Under the pieces are notes generated by a model, which was not told where the DNA came from, ran no database searches, and saw only the letters and a list, made by a program, of their open reading frames with translations. This document shows, one piece after another, positions 11,901 to 26,900 of a stretch of 64,000 bases of DNA; the first letter of the stretch is position 1; each line of letters starts with the position of its first letter. The stretch is from assembly GCA_002717145.1 (NCBI GenBank), contig PBCP01000072.1, positions 1 through 64,000 on the forward strand, in the 5' to 3' direction. The position numbers were made by a program, and so were the translations under genes. Source of the stretch: Planctomycetaceae bacterium. Its GTDB lineage: Bacteria; Planctomycetota; Planctomycetia; Pirellulales; Pirellulaceae.

Positions 11901-14900
11901 TTCCTCGCCGGAATTGGCGATGACTCGCTAATTGTTCGAACCGGCTTTGGAAGCGACCAAATCAATATTGGACTGTCCGGAAGCGACTCATCACTGATTG
12001 ATATTTTTGACACCTACGAATTCTCTGAAAAAACCGCACGAAAACTTGAATCCGCCGACGCAAACCATCCGGTAATTCCCATCACACGTGGGTCTATACC
12101 GGCCGATGAGGGACTGGACTCACTCAATATCTATGGTACTGACCAGGCCGATTACTTCTTGGTCCGCGCAAACAACGTGCTCAACGCCGGGTTAAGCTCG
12201 AGTGAAAATATAGGAATCATTGCGGCGATTCAAACGGACTTACTACGCCAACCCATCGCGGGCGGAACGACAGAACGTGTCAACTACCGAAGTGATATAG
12301 ATGGAGGCATTACTACTTTTGGCCGCGGGGGAGACGACACCTTTGTCTTTGACGACACTAAATCCTCCATGGTCGTCTATGGGGATGAGGGAAATGACAC
12401 TTTCCAAATAGGTCAGATTTTCCAATCTGCACGAGATGGCAGTAATCCTGATAACAATTTAGCGACAGATGAATGGGTTGCCACCACTCAGGTAACACGC
12501 GGATTTCTTACGAATGGGGTAAGTCATAGCACCACGATTTACGGCGGAACTGGGGAAGACAGCTTTAACGTCTATCGGAACCTTGGCGAGCTATTTCTCT
12601 TTGGACAAGAAGACGACGACAACTTCTTAATCCGCGCTTTTGTGAAGGTCAATCCTAACGATCCTAAGGCCCCGTTTACGAATATAAACGGTGGGCAGGG
12701 CGCGGACTTCATCGCCTATACAGTGAATGCACCCGTACGAATTTCAGGTGGCTCCGGCTTCGATACACTGACCGTGGTCGGCACCGAATTTGGCGACGAC
12801 TTCGTCATTACGCGGGATGGCATCTTTGGAGGTGGCCTTTATGTTACGTACGGCGCTATCGAAAAGGTTGACGTGGATGCCCTAGAAGGCAACGACACCT
12901 TTTTTATTGAGAGTACCAGCGAGAACGTCGTTCTGGAGATTTTTGGTGGCGTCGGGAGCGACGTATTTAACGTTTCCGGCGGTTCAGGGGACTCTCCTAT
13001 TACCGTTGCGAGTAACGGTCTCGATGGTCATACGGGATTAATACAGCATCAGGTTTCATCTACTTTTGTTGAGAGCGGATCCTCTGGTTTATATCAGGAC
13101 GTCTACGTCCGAGACGTTGACATTAAAGTCGCAGACAATGACGAGGCTGGAATTGTCATTACCCCCATTAGCGAGCACCTCAGAGTATTTGAAGATGTGC
13201 GCTTCGATAATCCAGGCGTCGAGCATCTCGCTGCGAAGTTCATACGTAATAGTTACCAAGTCGTACTCACCCGGGCCCCCAAAGAAACGGTCCGCGTTGC
13301 CGCATTCCCCACTGCACTATCTGAAAAGCTCGCAAATGCGGGTGGTAAAAACATCATGCTCAATGGTAGTTCAGCGGGTACCAATCTATATTTTGATCGT
13401 ACAAACTGGTTTATTCCGCAGACCGTTACCATTACAGCTCACAGAGATTCGTCCGCGTCAGACGATGACCATTTTGCCCAAGGTAATCGCTCGGTTGTTA
13501 TTCAACATACGGTGACGGAGGGTATCACGGCAGAAGATTTTAGTGAATACGACAACTTAGCCGTACTCAGTGTTACTGTTGATGTCATAGACAATGAGTC
13601 CACTAGTCTCGTCCTTTCCCCGGCGAACGAATCGCTTATCGTGTCCGAAAATGGCAGTGCCAGCAACAATTTGCCTGTGACAGACACATATTACGCAACC
13701 CTAAGTCGACAGGTCGCAGACGACGTACTTATTACTCTCTCCCATGATCCGGGCCAGCTCAGTGTCAATACAGGGCACGACAACCCAGCCACTTTATTGT
13801 TTTCAGCCGATACAAGTGACGGTCTGCCTTCTATTCATACCGTTAATTTATCTGCCCAACAGGATGGCCTACCGGAGGGGTACCATTATTCTCGTATTTC
13901 TCATAGTCTCGGTGATTCGCCCTCCAACACAGCCAACTACCTGGATCTTGACCTGGCAACAGTCATCGATGCTCTGGCGTTATCCATCAATCAAGATACT
14001 GGCGCTGGATATAAATCAACGGTGACCCATGATGCGAGCGTTTCAAGACTAAGCTTACAGGGGCCAGCATTCGATGCCGAAGAACTGGTCGCAGTTCCTG
14101 ACGGGGCAACGGTTGCCACCACCTTTAACACCCCTGCCTTTGAGACACTTGCCTTGCAAATTGAGGGATCTGATCATAACGACATCACGGTGGGCGACGT
14201 TTGGGCGTTGAGACTAAACGGAATTGCCTTCATATTTGCTAATCCAGACGCCAATTACACTCGAATTGACATCGCCTCAAAATTGGCAGAAAAAATATCA
14301 GAGCATCCCGACTTTATCGCGGAGCCTGACGCTAACGACAACACTCGAATCATCATCTCTGCGACAGAGGATAGTAAAGCGTTTTCTTATCAGCCGGTCG
14401 GATCCGGGATGTTATCACCGCTTCCAAACAATGATCGTACATCGTATTCAGACACGTTCTATACAGCTGCTACCATTACATTTGGAATGGAATCAAATCA
14501 ATCTCCACTTAAAAACGACGTTTGGAGTTTAACGCCTAAACAAGTCTCTTATTACAGCACTGCCGGCGCAGCTAGTGAAACTACACTTCCCCAAATTGAT
14601 GCCAAAATTTACGACGATTTGGCTGCGGATGTTCTCACGAACATACACGAGAAGCTAGTCGTCCACGAACCCACTCAAACAATTAGTCTGGGAGAAGGCA
14701 TTCTCACGGGCACTCCGGAAACGGACTTGCCTGTCCTCAAACTTCGCCATTCGGCCTTCAGTGATCTTGGACAATTACCTCAGATCCGGGCCCTCACCGA
14801 GAACATTCACGTCGCTGGCAGTCCCAGCCTCGACCATCCGGAACTAGCCTATATCTATCTTCCAGAAGCGGTGACTACCGATGAACAAATCGCAATAGTC

Positions 14901-17900
14901 TTCGGGGAGCAAACGATCGAGTTTACTCCTATTTCTTCTAATTCCGAAGAGGTCCTCCGCCAGCTTATGGGGCTCATTGACAACGTCGAAATACCAACAG
15001 CTTCAAATGAAGCGATTTATTCACGCGAGACGGACGTAGAAACTGAATACATCGCGCTGACAGGTGGCTTCGGACTGGAAACCCTCACTGAAGCAACCGT
15101 GAACAACTCTCTTTTCACTGCACAAAATCTTGATGCAGGTAAGTGGACAAGGATCGATGATCCAGCCATTGTTCAAGCGACGCAAATACCACACATCACT
15201 GTCAAAGGGACAGGTGATGGGAATACAGATTTCTATCAATTTACAATTACGAAAGATATGTTTGCGGCCGCCGGAATTGGCCAACCCGTCACTAGCACTT
15301 TTGACATCGACAACGGTTTTGAACTCGGTGATCCAGAGTACTGGCGGAGCACCATCATTTTAAGAGATCAAGCTGGTGATATATTAGCTTCAGCTACGGG
15401 CAACCACGCCGATGCATTAGAAGCCAATCCTACCGGGACTGATGCATTTTTAGCCTACACATTTCCTCATGCCCAAGTAGATAAGACTTTTTACCTCGAG
15501 GTAACGGCTGATGGAGGAACCGGCCTTCCTGATGGCGTCACGTACGACCTCCATGCTTCGATCGACCACCACCCTACATCTGGCCTTATCTTTTCACCAG
15601 AACCTCAATTCGACAACGAAACTAACCAAACTGACGACGGAAGTACATTAGCTGTCACTACCTCAGAAGGAAAGGTGACGGACGTTACCGGAGCTCAGGA
15701 TATTGATGACGCCGCCAGTTACTTCACCATTTCCGACGCTAAAATCGGAAACTCTGAGCTAGGCGGCATCGTCGATTTCACGACACCTTATACCAGAATA
15801 CGAGGGACCGGTGATGGCACTTATGATCTCTACCGATTTACCATTGAAGACGAAATGCTTCAGCCGGTTCAGATAGATACTTCCGTTCATAGCGACCAAT
15901 CAACGGTTGATGAGTCCCCCTACTACACGGATCTAAAATACACCCTCGACGGCAGCGTAAACAAAGGCGATGTCTGGCGTCTCGGGACACGTTACCGCAC
16001 TTACGAGTACATCGCACAAGCAAGCGATGGCTTGCGTCAGGTAGCTATAGGTCTGCAAACTCAGCTACACTCTGCGGTCCTTGCTGACGGCATCACCCCG
16101 AGGTATGATGTCCAGATTCTAGAACAACAGGAATCGATAATCCTGCATATAAAAACTCCAGCAATCGATGGACAGCCCGACACAGGATTTAACCTCAAGG
16201 GCACACAGCCTTTATATAACGGGCTGACTTCATACTCCTCGTTAGCTGGTGACGTCACCCGTAGCGTCAGCTCCTTAAATAAAGACGCAATGACCAAAAC
16301 ATCATTTTCAGAGGCCTCAATACAATTTGGGGGAACTCCTCAGAAGGGCGAGACGTGGACCATTGAAATTAACGGGATTCCTCTGGCACCGTATACCGTC
16401 GAGAATGATTCCACTCACACCGACTCAATCGCTACCTGGTTCGCGGAACAAGTTGATGCCAACCTCGCAAGTGCTTCCGCTATGGCCTCCAACCTTTCAC
16501 TCTCATCCGTCAATGAAGGTGGATTAACTATTGAAGCCGAAGTCGAGGGTTCGCACCCAAACGGTCACGTAACCATAAGTGGTAGCCCCATCGATTCCCA
16601 TCTAGAAAACGTAAACCTTTCTTCTGCTATTCTCTCTATCGAGGAATTTGCAGCCACTGGTGAGAATAACATTCGACCGGGAGAACGCTGGTCTTTCGAT
16701 GTCAGCTACGCCGACTCTGATAATACATATCAAACATTCACCATCTCACACACCGTCGCAAGTAGCTCCGTTGAAGAGATCACTTCTAACTTCCGCACTC
16801 AGGCACTAAATTACGGGTTTAACGCAACAGCTGATTCTAATACCCTAAGCCTAGATCGGTTGGACGGTGAGCTGGGCATCTCCGACAACGAATTGTTCAA
16901 CATTTCACCCATGAGGGTGTCCGCTTCCGGCCACTTATCTTTGGCTACCTCCCCCGATGCTTCTTCCACAATTGTCGAAATTACTGAAACTTATCAGGTC
17001 GGCGACACATGGCGTCTAACTGTAAACGGAAGTAACGATGAGTTATTGGGATCCGCTACACATCTAATCCTGGCTGGCCAAACCGCCGAAATGATCGCCG
17101 AATCATTGTCGGACAGTATCAGGGCCGTGAATGGTCTCCACGCGACACCACAAAACGGAACGATTCTCATAACGCGATATGACTCCAGTGAAAGCTTCAC
17201 CGTTTCTCACGACATCCAGTCTCCGCAGTCGTTGCTGAACTCTAGCACCCAGGGACGTACCGTTACCCTGTCTTCGGCCGTGGTACCAGGTGATACATGG
17301 ACGCTCACGACCACCGGGTCTGAAAATATCACCTCCGAACATACGGTATTGGTCAATCAATCGTTAGAAGCGATAGCAACCGAGCTCAAAGCAGGCTTCA
17401 ACGGCTCAAATGCTTACGAAGCGTTCAACGACTCCACTTTGATTCATCTTATTTCCAAAGATGATTCTCTTTTCACTCCCGATCTTACCATCTCAGCGAA
17501 CACTTTCGTTCAGTCCAACACGTTAGACGCGAGTGCTATTGACCTAGCCAATATCACCCCGAACACAGAGTATACATTTACCGCCCACGCAGCTGATTCT
17601 ACGACGATCCACTCCGCCTCGTTTGATCACACTACCGATGACGCTCTCAGATTATCACTTCTCGAATTCTTAAATGCATTGCCTAATACTTTTGTGGACT
17701 CTGCGGGGAATACACACCGTGCCATTAATACCGAGGGAGACTCCTTCACTTTAGCTGCACTGGCTAAGGCTGTGACTAATCTCGATTCATTAATCGTTCA
17801 GGATGTCTCCAGTATCAATTTAGAAGTACTCAACGATGAAACCACGTACACTGTCAAACTCAACGGTACCTCCAGCGACACGATTGCAACCGCAACCAAA

Positions 17901-20900
17901 TCGACGTCCAATTCAGTTGAAGAAATCCAAATTTCACTTCGCGATCAAATCAATGCGGACACCGAGAGCCACAACCTTTTTGCTGAGTTGTCAGACAATT
18001 TGTTATTGGTTCACCATCTGGACGGTCAGCCGTACACATTAACTTTTCACTCGTCCGACTCAGGCTCGGAAAGTGACACAGAAGCAAATCTTACCGACAC
18101 TCATGTTAAGACAGAAATTACCCGCGTCGATTTAAGTGCCGCTCTCGCTGGCGAATATCGCTATTCATTAGACGACGGTGAACAGACTACAGTCGTCAGC
18201 TCGGATAACACCGAGCAGGATCGCACATTACTGAGTGCGTCTTTCGACTCCAGCGCAAATCACACCGCCCTAATAGCGGATAACTTTATTTTAATATCTA
18301 GTTCCTCGAGCGGTTCGCCCGTACTCACCTTGGACAATCTCGTCAGCTCAAACGCTGCGGCATCTTTTGTAGATAACACACCAAATCTTACCCCCAAAAT
18401 ATTGAGTGCTCCTGCCAATCCACTCGTGGCCGGTGACAACTGGAAATTGTCTATTGAATTTCTCGACGGGACAGAGGGATACACTTCAACTCAGCTAATA
18501 CAAACCTCAGACTATAATTGGTCCGCGCTCATTGCCGATTTCGCCTCAGACATTACCACGAATGCTCCCGAATTCAGGGCCTCCCAGATCGACAATGAAC
18601 TTTTACTTTATCGCGATTCATCGGATGGTTTCAACTCTTCGTTGCTAATAGACGTCGCTGATGAAACGTCGAGCCCCACAACTGCATCGATCGCGACGAT
18701 TAGGGAAGGAAGCGTTCACGCCGGAGACACATGGAAGCTCGGACTCGAAGCATCTGACGATGTTGCCTCAGTCACCGTTACTAATTCTACCCCTTCGGTT
18801 GCTGATTTACAGAATGAACTTGTCGCCCAAATAACCACGAGCGATGATTTTACTGCTTTTGCCTCGGCAACTGATCGCATAGTCATTCTCAATACAAATG
18901 GGAAGGCGATGAGTTCTCTCACTCCATCGATCATTCCCAATGGGACTACCTCGGAATCCCCAGCCACCACCGAACGACTAACTATCCAGGGGCCGGTCAA
19001 CCCGGGTGACACGTGGCTCTACAATCTGAGTTCCACCCCAATGGACGCTATCACCACAACTAGTGACAGCATTAATGCGTTGGCTTCGTCAATCGACACA
19101 GCCATTGACGGCCGATCTGAGTTCGACTCCTTTATGGATGGAAACGATGTCGTCATCGTTCGTAGGGACAATAGCGACATTACAAGTTCACTCGTTGAAA
19201 TACAGCGTAATCCCCAGCTGGCCTCTGCTTCAGTAGAGGGGGATATGGACCTTAACTGGATGTCCACGGTGGCTCTCAAATCCAACTCAATTAATCCTGC
19301 ATCTCGCGATGGTGATATCTGGAGCCTCACGATTGATGGAGAGATCATCTCTGATGCGATAGGTTCATCAGCTGAGGACGGCCTTACCCTTACTGCGTCC
19401 CACCTTGCCGCTCTCCTTGGCGCTACAGACGATCGATCTTCCGATGCCACAGGCACGGTGATCACTGTCATAAACACAAAGAACGGTGATCCCATTGATT
19501 TGGGGGGACTCACAGAATTTCGTGCAAGCCCTTATAGTTTAAGGGAAGACACTAGCTATGCAGGAACTCACTATCTAGCGGCTAAAATAGGTTTCACGCA
19601 ACCGTATCGAGCGGGCGATCATTATACCCTTACACTCGACGGGTTGAATTACTCTTTCACAGCCCCAGCAGGAAAACCCCGGGCCGAGAGAAATTCTGTT
19701 ACCATTGTCGAAGGATTAGCTGAGGCAATAAACCAGCAGGCGGCAAGGGAGATTTCGGCCACAACTACTAGCTCAGGTACTTTGATCCTTCAAGATCGGA
19801 GCGACCCGCTCTCCCCAAACGACCCATTCAGCTTTGACCTACAAATCGGAGGGAGCACCACTCGAACTCTGTTAGACATCGACAATACGGTCGTCCAACA
19901 GGGAACAACGCATGTGTCAGTTGGGGTTCTGAACGGTATGGAAGCCTATGTACCAGTGAATTTCACTTCCGTTCCGTCTCTCGAATTATTCGAAATCGAT
20001 CCCAGCCGTGTCGACAATGGGAAATTTTCTCTGGACTCAGAAAACGCTTTATCCACGGTTTACTACTACTCCTCTGACGTCAATGATCGCGGAACTGACA
20101 ATGAGTCTGCCTCACTGATCGGACAGATAGACGCGGGAAGTAAGCACGGCCATGATCCTATGCTTGAATACGTCTTTAACAGGCCTGGCGAATTCGTGGC
20201 GCGTGTCGGATCATATGTAAATTACGACGACAATCCATTCGGGTTACAAGACGGATTGAGAGGTTTAACTGATGGCATAGATTATGATCTCAACGTATCA
20301 ATCCCAGCGCACGACACAAACAGCAATGCTATTACTCTCTTTGGCAAAACTCTTGAGTTCGTGTCGGGAACTTCTCGTTTTGAAGGCGGCACTATTATTG
20401 CTTATGACGCTGAAGAGAGTCGATACATTATAGAACCCGATCCACTTTCCTCTATTGATGCCCAAACCGGTGATCGATTCGACATTTCCTTTAACCCTTA
20501 CCAGGAATTCTACGACGTCGCGACCAATACAAATTCTTTCAAATCAAATCTCAAGTTGGAAGAGACATACACCATCGCTCTGGGACGAGTGCCTGACAAT
20601 GGAGAGACCGTAGAACTCTCAGCAAAGTCACTCGCCACGAAAACCTACAATTCGGACCTGGCATTCGACGCCGACAGCGGCTTTGGCCAAGCCTTTGAAA
20701 AACAGATTGAAACCGCGACGACAGTTACCAAAATAGATCTTAGTGATAATGAAGTTACGCCAGGTGAAATCTGGCAACTTACGGTCGATTTCCGGAATAC
20801 CTCGCCGATCGATACAACTCCATACGACTCTAACACTTACGAATATGAGGTATTACCTTCGGATACTTTAGAGTCTGCAGTCATGAGATTTTCGGCTGCT

Positions 20901-23900
20901 ATTGACCCGGACAACGAACGGTTCGTTAAACAACCAATTGTTAATAACACAATTGAACTGGCGGCGGCAGAGCCATTTTATGCTTCGTTTAGAACGAACC
21001 TAAGTAGCCTTGGAGAGATGGATGTCTCGTCCGAATTATCCCCGCTAAACTTGGATGCTACTCTTAACACCATTAGGTTAAGCGGGACTCCGAGTGAAGG
21101 GGAAGTCTGGACCGTAACGATAGACGACACCACCTTTAGCTATCCGGTTGCCAGAGGTGACGGTCTGATTGAGGTGACGAAGTCCCTACAATCCGAGATT
21201 GCTGATGCTCTGGGTACTAGAGCTGCGGTCTATCGAACCGGGCGAATGGTTACAATCGACGATCGGGGGACACCGTTATCTGTTTCCGCGAGTATCTTAC
21301 CTAACTCCACCACATCGGCGGACGTAACCCCCATTTTGCTATTCAATGCCACTAATTGGGACACCCCCCAGACGGTAAAAATACGTGCATTCGACGATGA
21401 CACTGTAGACGGAAGTGACGCATTAGTCCTGCCCGCCATGGAAGGGCGCGTCAATGCTCTACGAGGCCCAGTTGTGATTGACGGTGGCAAAAAAGTTGGA
21501 GTATCGAGAGATTTAAATTCCCCCTTCCATCTGCCGCATGAGACGAACTATCCTGTCCCCGATGGCGCCTCTGTAAACCAAACGATCACCCAAACGATAT
21601 ACGGGCTAAACTGGCCAGCATCCAACACCAGCTTTGGGACTGAAGATTCCAATGCCTTCATCGTTGACCCTTACGCACTGCATATTAATTCGCAGGCAGG
21701 AGAACGCCCTGGCTTCGACCCGCGCATGAATAGTTATCCTTATGAGGTTGCAATCATCGGAGAAACCCGTCGATCGGAATCACTCGATGTTACACCCCAG
21801 GGAGTGTCCGGCGACATCTTATCCATAAGTCGATCAACCCCATTTCGCTTCTCATACGATCAACCGGTATCTACATACACCTTTACCGGAACGCCATTAC
21901 AATCTGAAGCAGAATCAATTTCATGGAAGCAAATATCCTTACAATTTCAAGGAACCCCCGCCGCCGATGCATCAATTACACTTCGACTGGATGCGAATTC
22001 CGATGGAGCGTTCGAAGATCCTGACGAAATAATTACAGTGACGGTCCCTGATAACGACCGAACCGCCGGTCGCGTAGCTAAGCTACTCGAGGCTGCTATC
22101 CCGACATCATTTACTGCAATTACCAGAACCAGTCTATTGGGAGACACACGCCTGTTCATTACGAAGGCTGATGGAACTGAATTCAATTACTCACTCTCAT
22201 TACCCACATCAATCAACTCCACGCTTTCCAGCGTAACTTCGGGCGTCCCTATACATTCTGAAATCGACACCAAGCAGTGGGTGGCCGCCGCTGTCATCAC
22301 GACGGCACCTATCGTCGAGGGATCAACTGTCACTGCTACAATCAACGACGCCCCTTACTCATACTCGGCCGGAATCGGAGAGACAATCAAATCCAGAAAC
22401 ACCGGTTTAGCGAGGCAAATCCCCTCCGAATTCACCCCTGTCGTATCAGGAACTCGTATCACCCTTGATGGGAACTGGTCGAATGAAACCCCCTCATCCA
22501 CGACTGAATATTACTACGCACCGGTAAACTTAAACATTCGAGTCGACGAGGCGGAACAAGTTGACCAACTCAATATCTATCATCAAAACAGCCCAGGTTT
22601 TGATGACTTAACACTCACATCTGACCACATCGCCGGACTCGGCATGGGGGGCGAAACCGTAGTTCGCGGAAGAACGTTTGATGGTGGAATCACGTACCTG
22701 AACCTCGAAACGCTGGATATCAAGACCGGTTTTAACGACGATTCAATTGCTGTTGAAAGCACTCACGCCGGAGAAACATTTATCAAATCCGGCCAAGGGA
22801 ATGACTCGATCGTCATTAACACCACGGATGGGCATCTATTTATCGAGACCGGAGATGGCAGCGACAAAGTTTACACCAGCAGTACGTCATCTTTAGAGCG
22901 CGACACTCAAACCCAACAAATTAGTAAGTCACCATCCGCCTACTCAACCGTAGATCGACTTGGAGGGCTTGTCTTTGTGAATGGAGATGCCGGCACTAAC
23001 TATCTTGCCGTCGACGATAGTGGTGACACAAACGACAACATGGTATTGGTCACCGAGTCAAGACTCACAGGACTAGACATGTCGACTGTCTCTGATGTTA
23101 TCAGATTGGAAATTAAAGCGGCTGGGGGGAGCCTTACACTCACTTCACCCGATGGTAACATCAGTCGCGTGCTAGCATTCGATACCAATGCAACTGCTTT
23201 AGAGGGATTACTAGCTGAGTTATACAACCTGGATGATTCGGTTGCTTCGCAACATTTCGACGTGACGACCAAAAGCCTACCCGGAGTCCAGTTGCACCGC
23301 ATCGAATTTATTGGCCCCTTTGGTGGTATTCAAAACGACCTCCCAGTCATAACGAATACTGACGATCTGGTACCGACACCGGGGTCATCTACCTATGGAG
23401 AACTCACTCACATTCAAATAGCCAATACAGACTTACTTAAATCTTCTGTGTATACGCTACAAACGAATGCAAACCTAGGGTACTTCAAGATACGGTTTGG
23501 TGACGTGGATCGCGCTGGTGTAGCCGTGGATCGGATCACGTCAGACATCCCGTTTGATGTAACAGAGCATACACTATCATCTATCCTCAGCGCGGTTCTC
23601 AACCCAAACAACGGCGACCCCGCACTTCCTGAAACAAACAATGTACAGGTAGTTAAATCGCCAGAGGGATATACTATCATCCTTCGGGGCGAGCACGCCA
23701 TGCGGCGAATTATGCCGAGTGACGTTGACATCTCCAATTTGGGGAATTCGCTCGGCGAATTGGAATTTTCTCTGGAGCGTCATACTGACGGAATTAACTA
23801 CCACAACCTGAACCGGTTGGATATCACTCTCGGAAGTGGTGTTGACACCCTAAATGTCCAAAGCACGCACTCTAATAATTCCACATTGGTTGACTTGGCA

Positions 23901-26900
23901 GACGGTGATGACCGAATATACGTCTCTTCTCTTGCTGACCTTGATACAACAACCACCACTCGCTATCTAAAAGGACATTTACAGGGCATCCAAGGTGACC
24001 TTACGATCGAAGCCGGAACTGGCAGTCACCTCCTGATGATTAGTGACGAAGCGAGCACCCTTGACCAACACGATATTACGATTTCAACCGATCAAACGGG
24101 TCTCATGCATGTTTCCGGACTTTCCCCCGCCGACATTAACTACGTCGCTGCCGACGGGGATTATCGGCAGGGAATTACCTACTGGACAGGTTTCGGCGAC
24201 CAAACGATTGTGCTCGAAGACACACTCCGCTCCGGCATAGGCCGAACGATTACGTCGTTGAATACCGGTCTCGGCGACGACGACATTACCATCTCCCTCG
24301 ACGAATTGACGGACGGCGACGTTATCGTCAATACGCAAGGTGCCTACAACAACTATGTGACGGACACGTTGCGAAGTCCCGAATCGACGGATTTCCGTTA
24401 CGACGATGGAAATTTCCAAACGGCACCCGACCATCTTATGGTCTATCTCGGCGGCCAACTGCTCCCACCGGACACCTATCAATTAAACGACGCTAACAAT
24501 AGTCTCTCTCTGTTTGCAGGGTACGAGGACCAAGCATCACGCGACCTCGTCGTGCTTAAGCACACTTCCGTTACCGAACGACAGTTCATCACTAACCCAT
24601 CAACCGTTCTAACTCTAGAAGAGTCATTCGACACTTCCATTCCTCTGGCTATCAGCATCAACGGGCATATTATCGAGGAACACAGATACACCATCACCGA
24701 TAATTTGCTATTATTCGAGGACCTCACGCTGCAACCAGGTGATACAGCAACGGTCACCGGCTACAGCGCCCCCGTAGAAATACACTTCACGTTACCAGAC
24801 ACATTTATCGACGGAATCTTCCATACGGACAAGGACAACGTCGATGCTGCCGCGTCCACGTTACCACTGGTCATTTTCGGGGGACAAGATAGCGATTCCA
24901 TCATCGGCGGAGCCTCCGGCGACGTCATTTTTGGTGATCGGGGCCGAATTTACTACCGTGACATAGCGAGTCCAAGTGAGTTTGAATCATCCAGTGCAAC
25001 AACGGCCTATGGCTCCGGCGGACCACTCGATTTCACTGACGGGAAACTGGCCTCGTTCAGGACTGCAATAACCACCAACGGACCAATCGGAGATGATACA
25101 GACCGAGCCACGAACGACGCCGGAGAGAGACTTGCCGGCGGGCAAGGAAATGATGTCATCCTGGGTGGAGCCGGTCACGATTACATCACGAACCTCGATC
25201 CTAATGGAGAATTTAGCGTCATTCTGGGCGACAATGGTGTTGTCAACTTGGACGCACAAAAAGTGTGGAACGTAGAGTCTCACGATGCATCGTTTGGTGG
25301 AAACGACACCATCATCAGTACTTCGTACACCAACATTTTGGTTGGTGGGTTCGGATCAGATACTATCGACTCTCCTAGTGAATTGTCCGATGACATCATT
25401 TTTGGTGATGATGCTAGCATCGTAGTCAACACTTCCAATCAAATCACGACGGCTGCCTCCATACATTCACAAGAAGGCGGCAACGATACCATCAGCAGCG
25501 GAGCCGGTCATGACATTGTTGTTGGAGGTCGAGGTAGTGATACCGTCACAACAGGCGACGCTCCAGACATCGTTTTCGGGGACAACGCCACCCTTACATT
25601 TGACCCTCTTGTTCAGGTAGGAAACCTTTCCACTACCTTCCCCCGCCTTGATCACGGCGAGGACACCACTGACGGATTATCAATCTCGTATGACGACAGT
25701 ATTCAAACCGGCTCCGCCGCGGACATCATTTTCGGCGGGCTGGGAGACGACACTATTGATTCTTCCAATTCGCCTTCCAAAGACGTAATCTTCGGTGATA
25801 CTGGCATTGCTACTTTGAGTATCGCCTACGGCATCAACGAACGCCAACTAAGCCCGTCGACCTTAAGAATTGCGAGCATGCTGTCTACTGACAGTGCATT
25901 TGTCGGTAATGATACCATCACTTCCGGGACAGGCGCTGATTTTGTAATTGGGGGCCCAGGAAACGACGACATCCATACCGGAGCTAATGACACACGTGAC
26001 CTTGTCTTTGGTGACAACGGCCAGTTCACCTTCGACACCTCCAGCATGCTAAACCAGATTGTTACAGCTGTCTCTAGCGACCCATCAATAGGTGGCGCAG
26101 ACACCATTCAGACGGGGGCCGGACCTGACATCATTGTCGGCGGCTATAATTCGCCCCTGACTAACGACGTCATCAACAGCCATTCCGGCGATGACTTCAT
26201 CTACGGTGATAACGCCTCAATTTCTTTCGATATAAGTCAGGACTACGCTATCGAGAACGCTAAGGTAACTTCACCAACATCGGGTGGCGCCGACAGACTG
26301 GATGGCGGCAGCGGAAATGATTATGTGTTCGGCGGTACAGCGAACGACATCATGGATGGTGGGGACGGCCATGACATCCTGTTCGGGGATCATGCAGAAT
26401 ACAATCCGAATCTGCCCGCCAACCAACACGTACTGGCAACTTACATCACGTCAACTATTGATGACAAACAGACTGCCGGAGATGACCAAATATCAGGCGG
26501 CTCGGGGGACGATTTCATCTACGGCCAACAAGGGGATGACACTATTGATGGCGGTCCCGGACAAGACGACATTACCGGTGGACACAATGTGCTCTTCGGG
26601 CATGACGGTAACGACAGTATCTACGGCGACGCGGATAGCGACGTCATCCTTGGTGACAACGGCCTTATTCTGCGCACTAACATTGGTGGTACACGGTTAC
26701 TTTGGGAATCATATCCTGATCCATACACTGACATCTCCATCGGAGATGTCACGCGAACCGTAACCCTTTTTGACAATGAAGAGCGTCAACAATTCGAAGG
26801 TGGTCAACACTTAACCTACGGAGATGACTCGATCTTTGCGATGGGTGGTCATGACATCATCTTTTCCCAACGAGGAGATGACCTAGTCGAAGGCGGAGAC

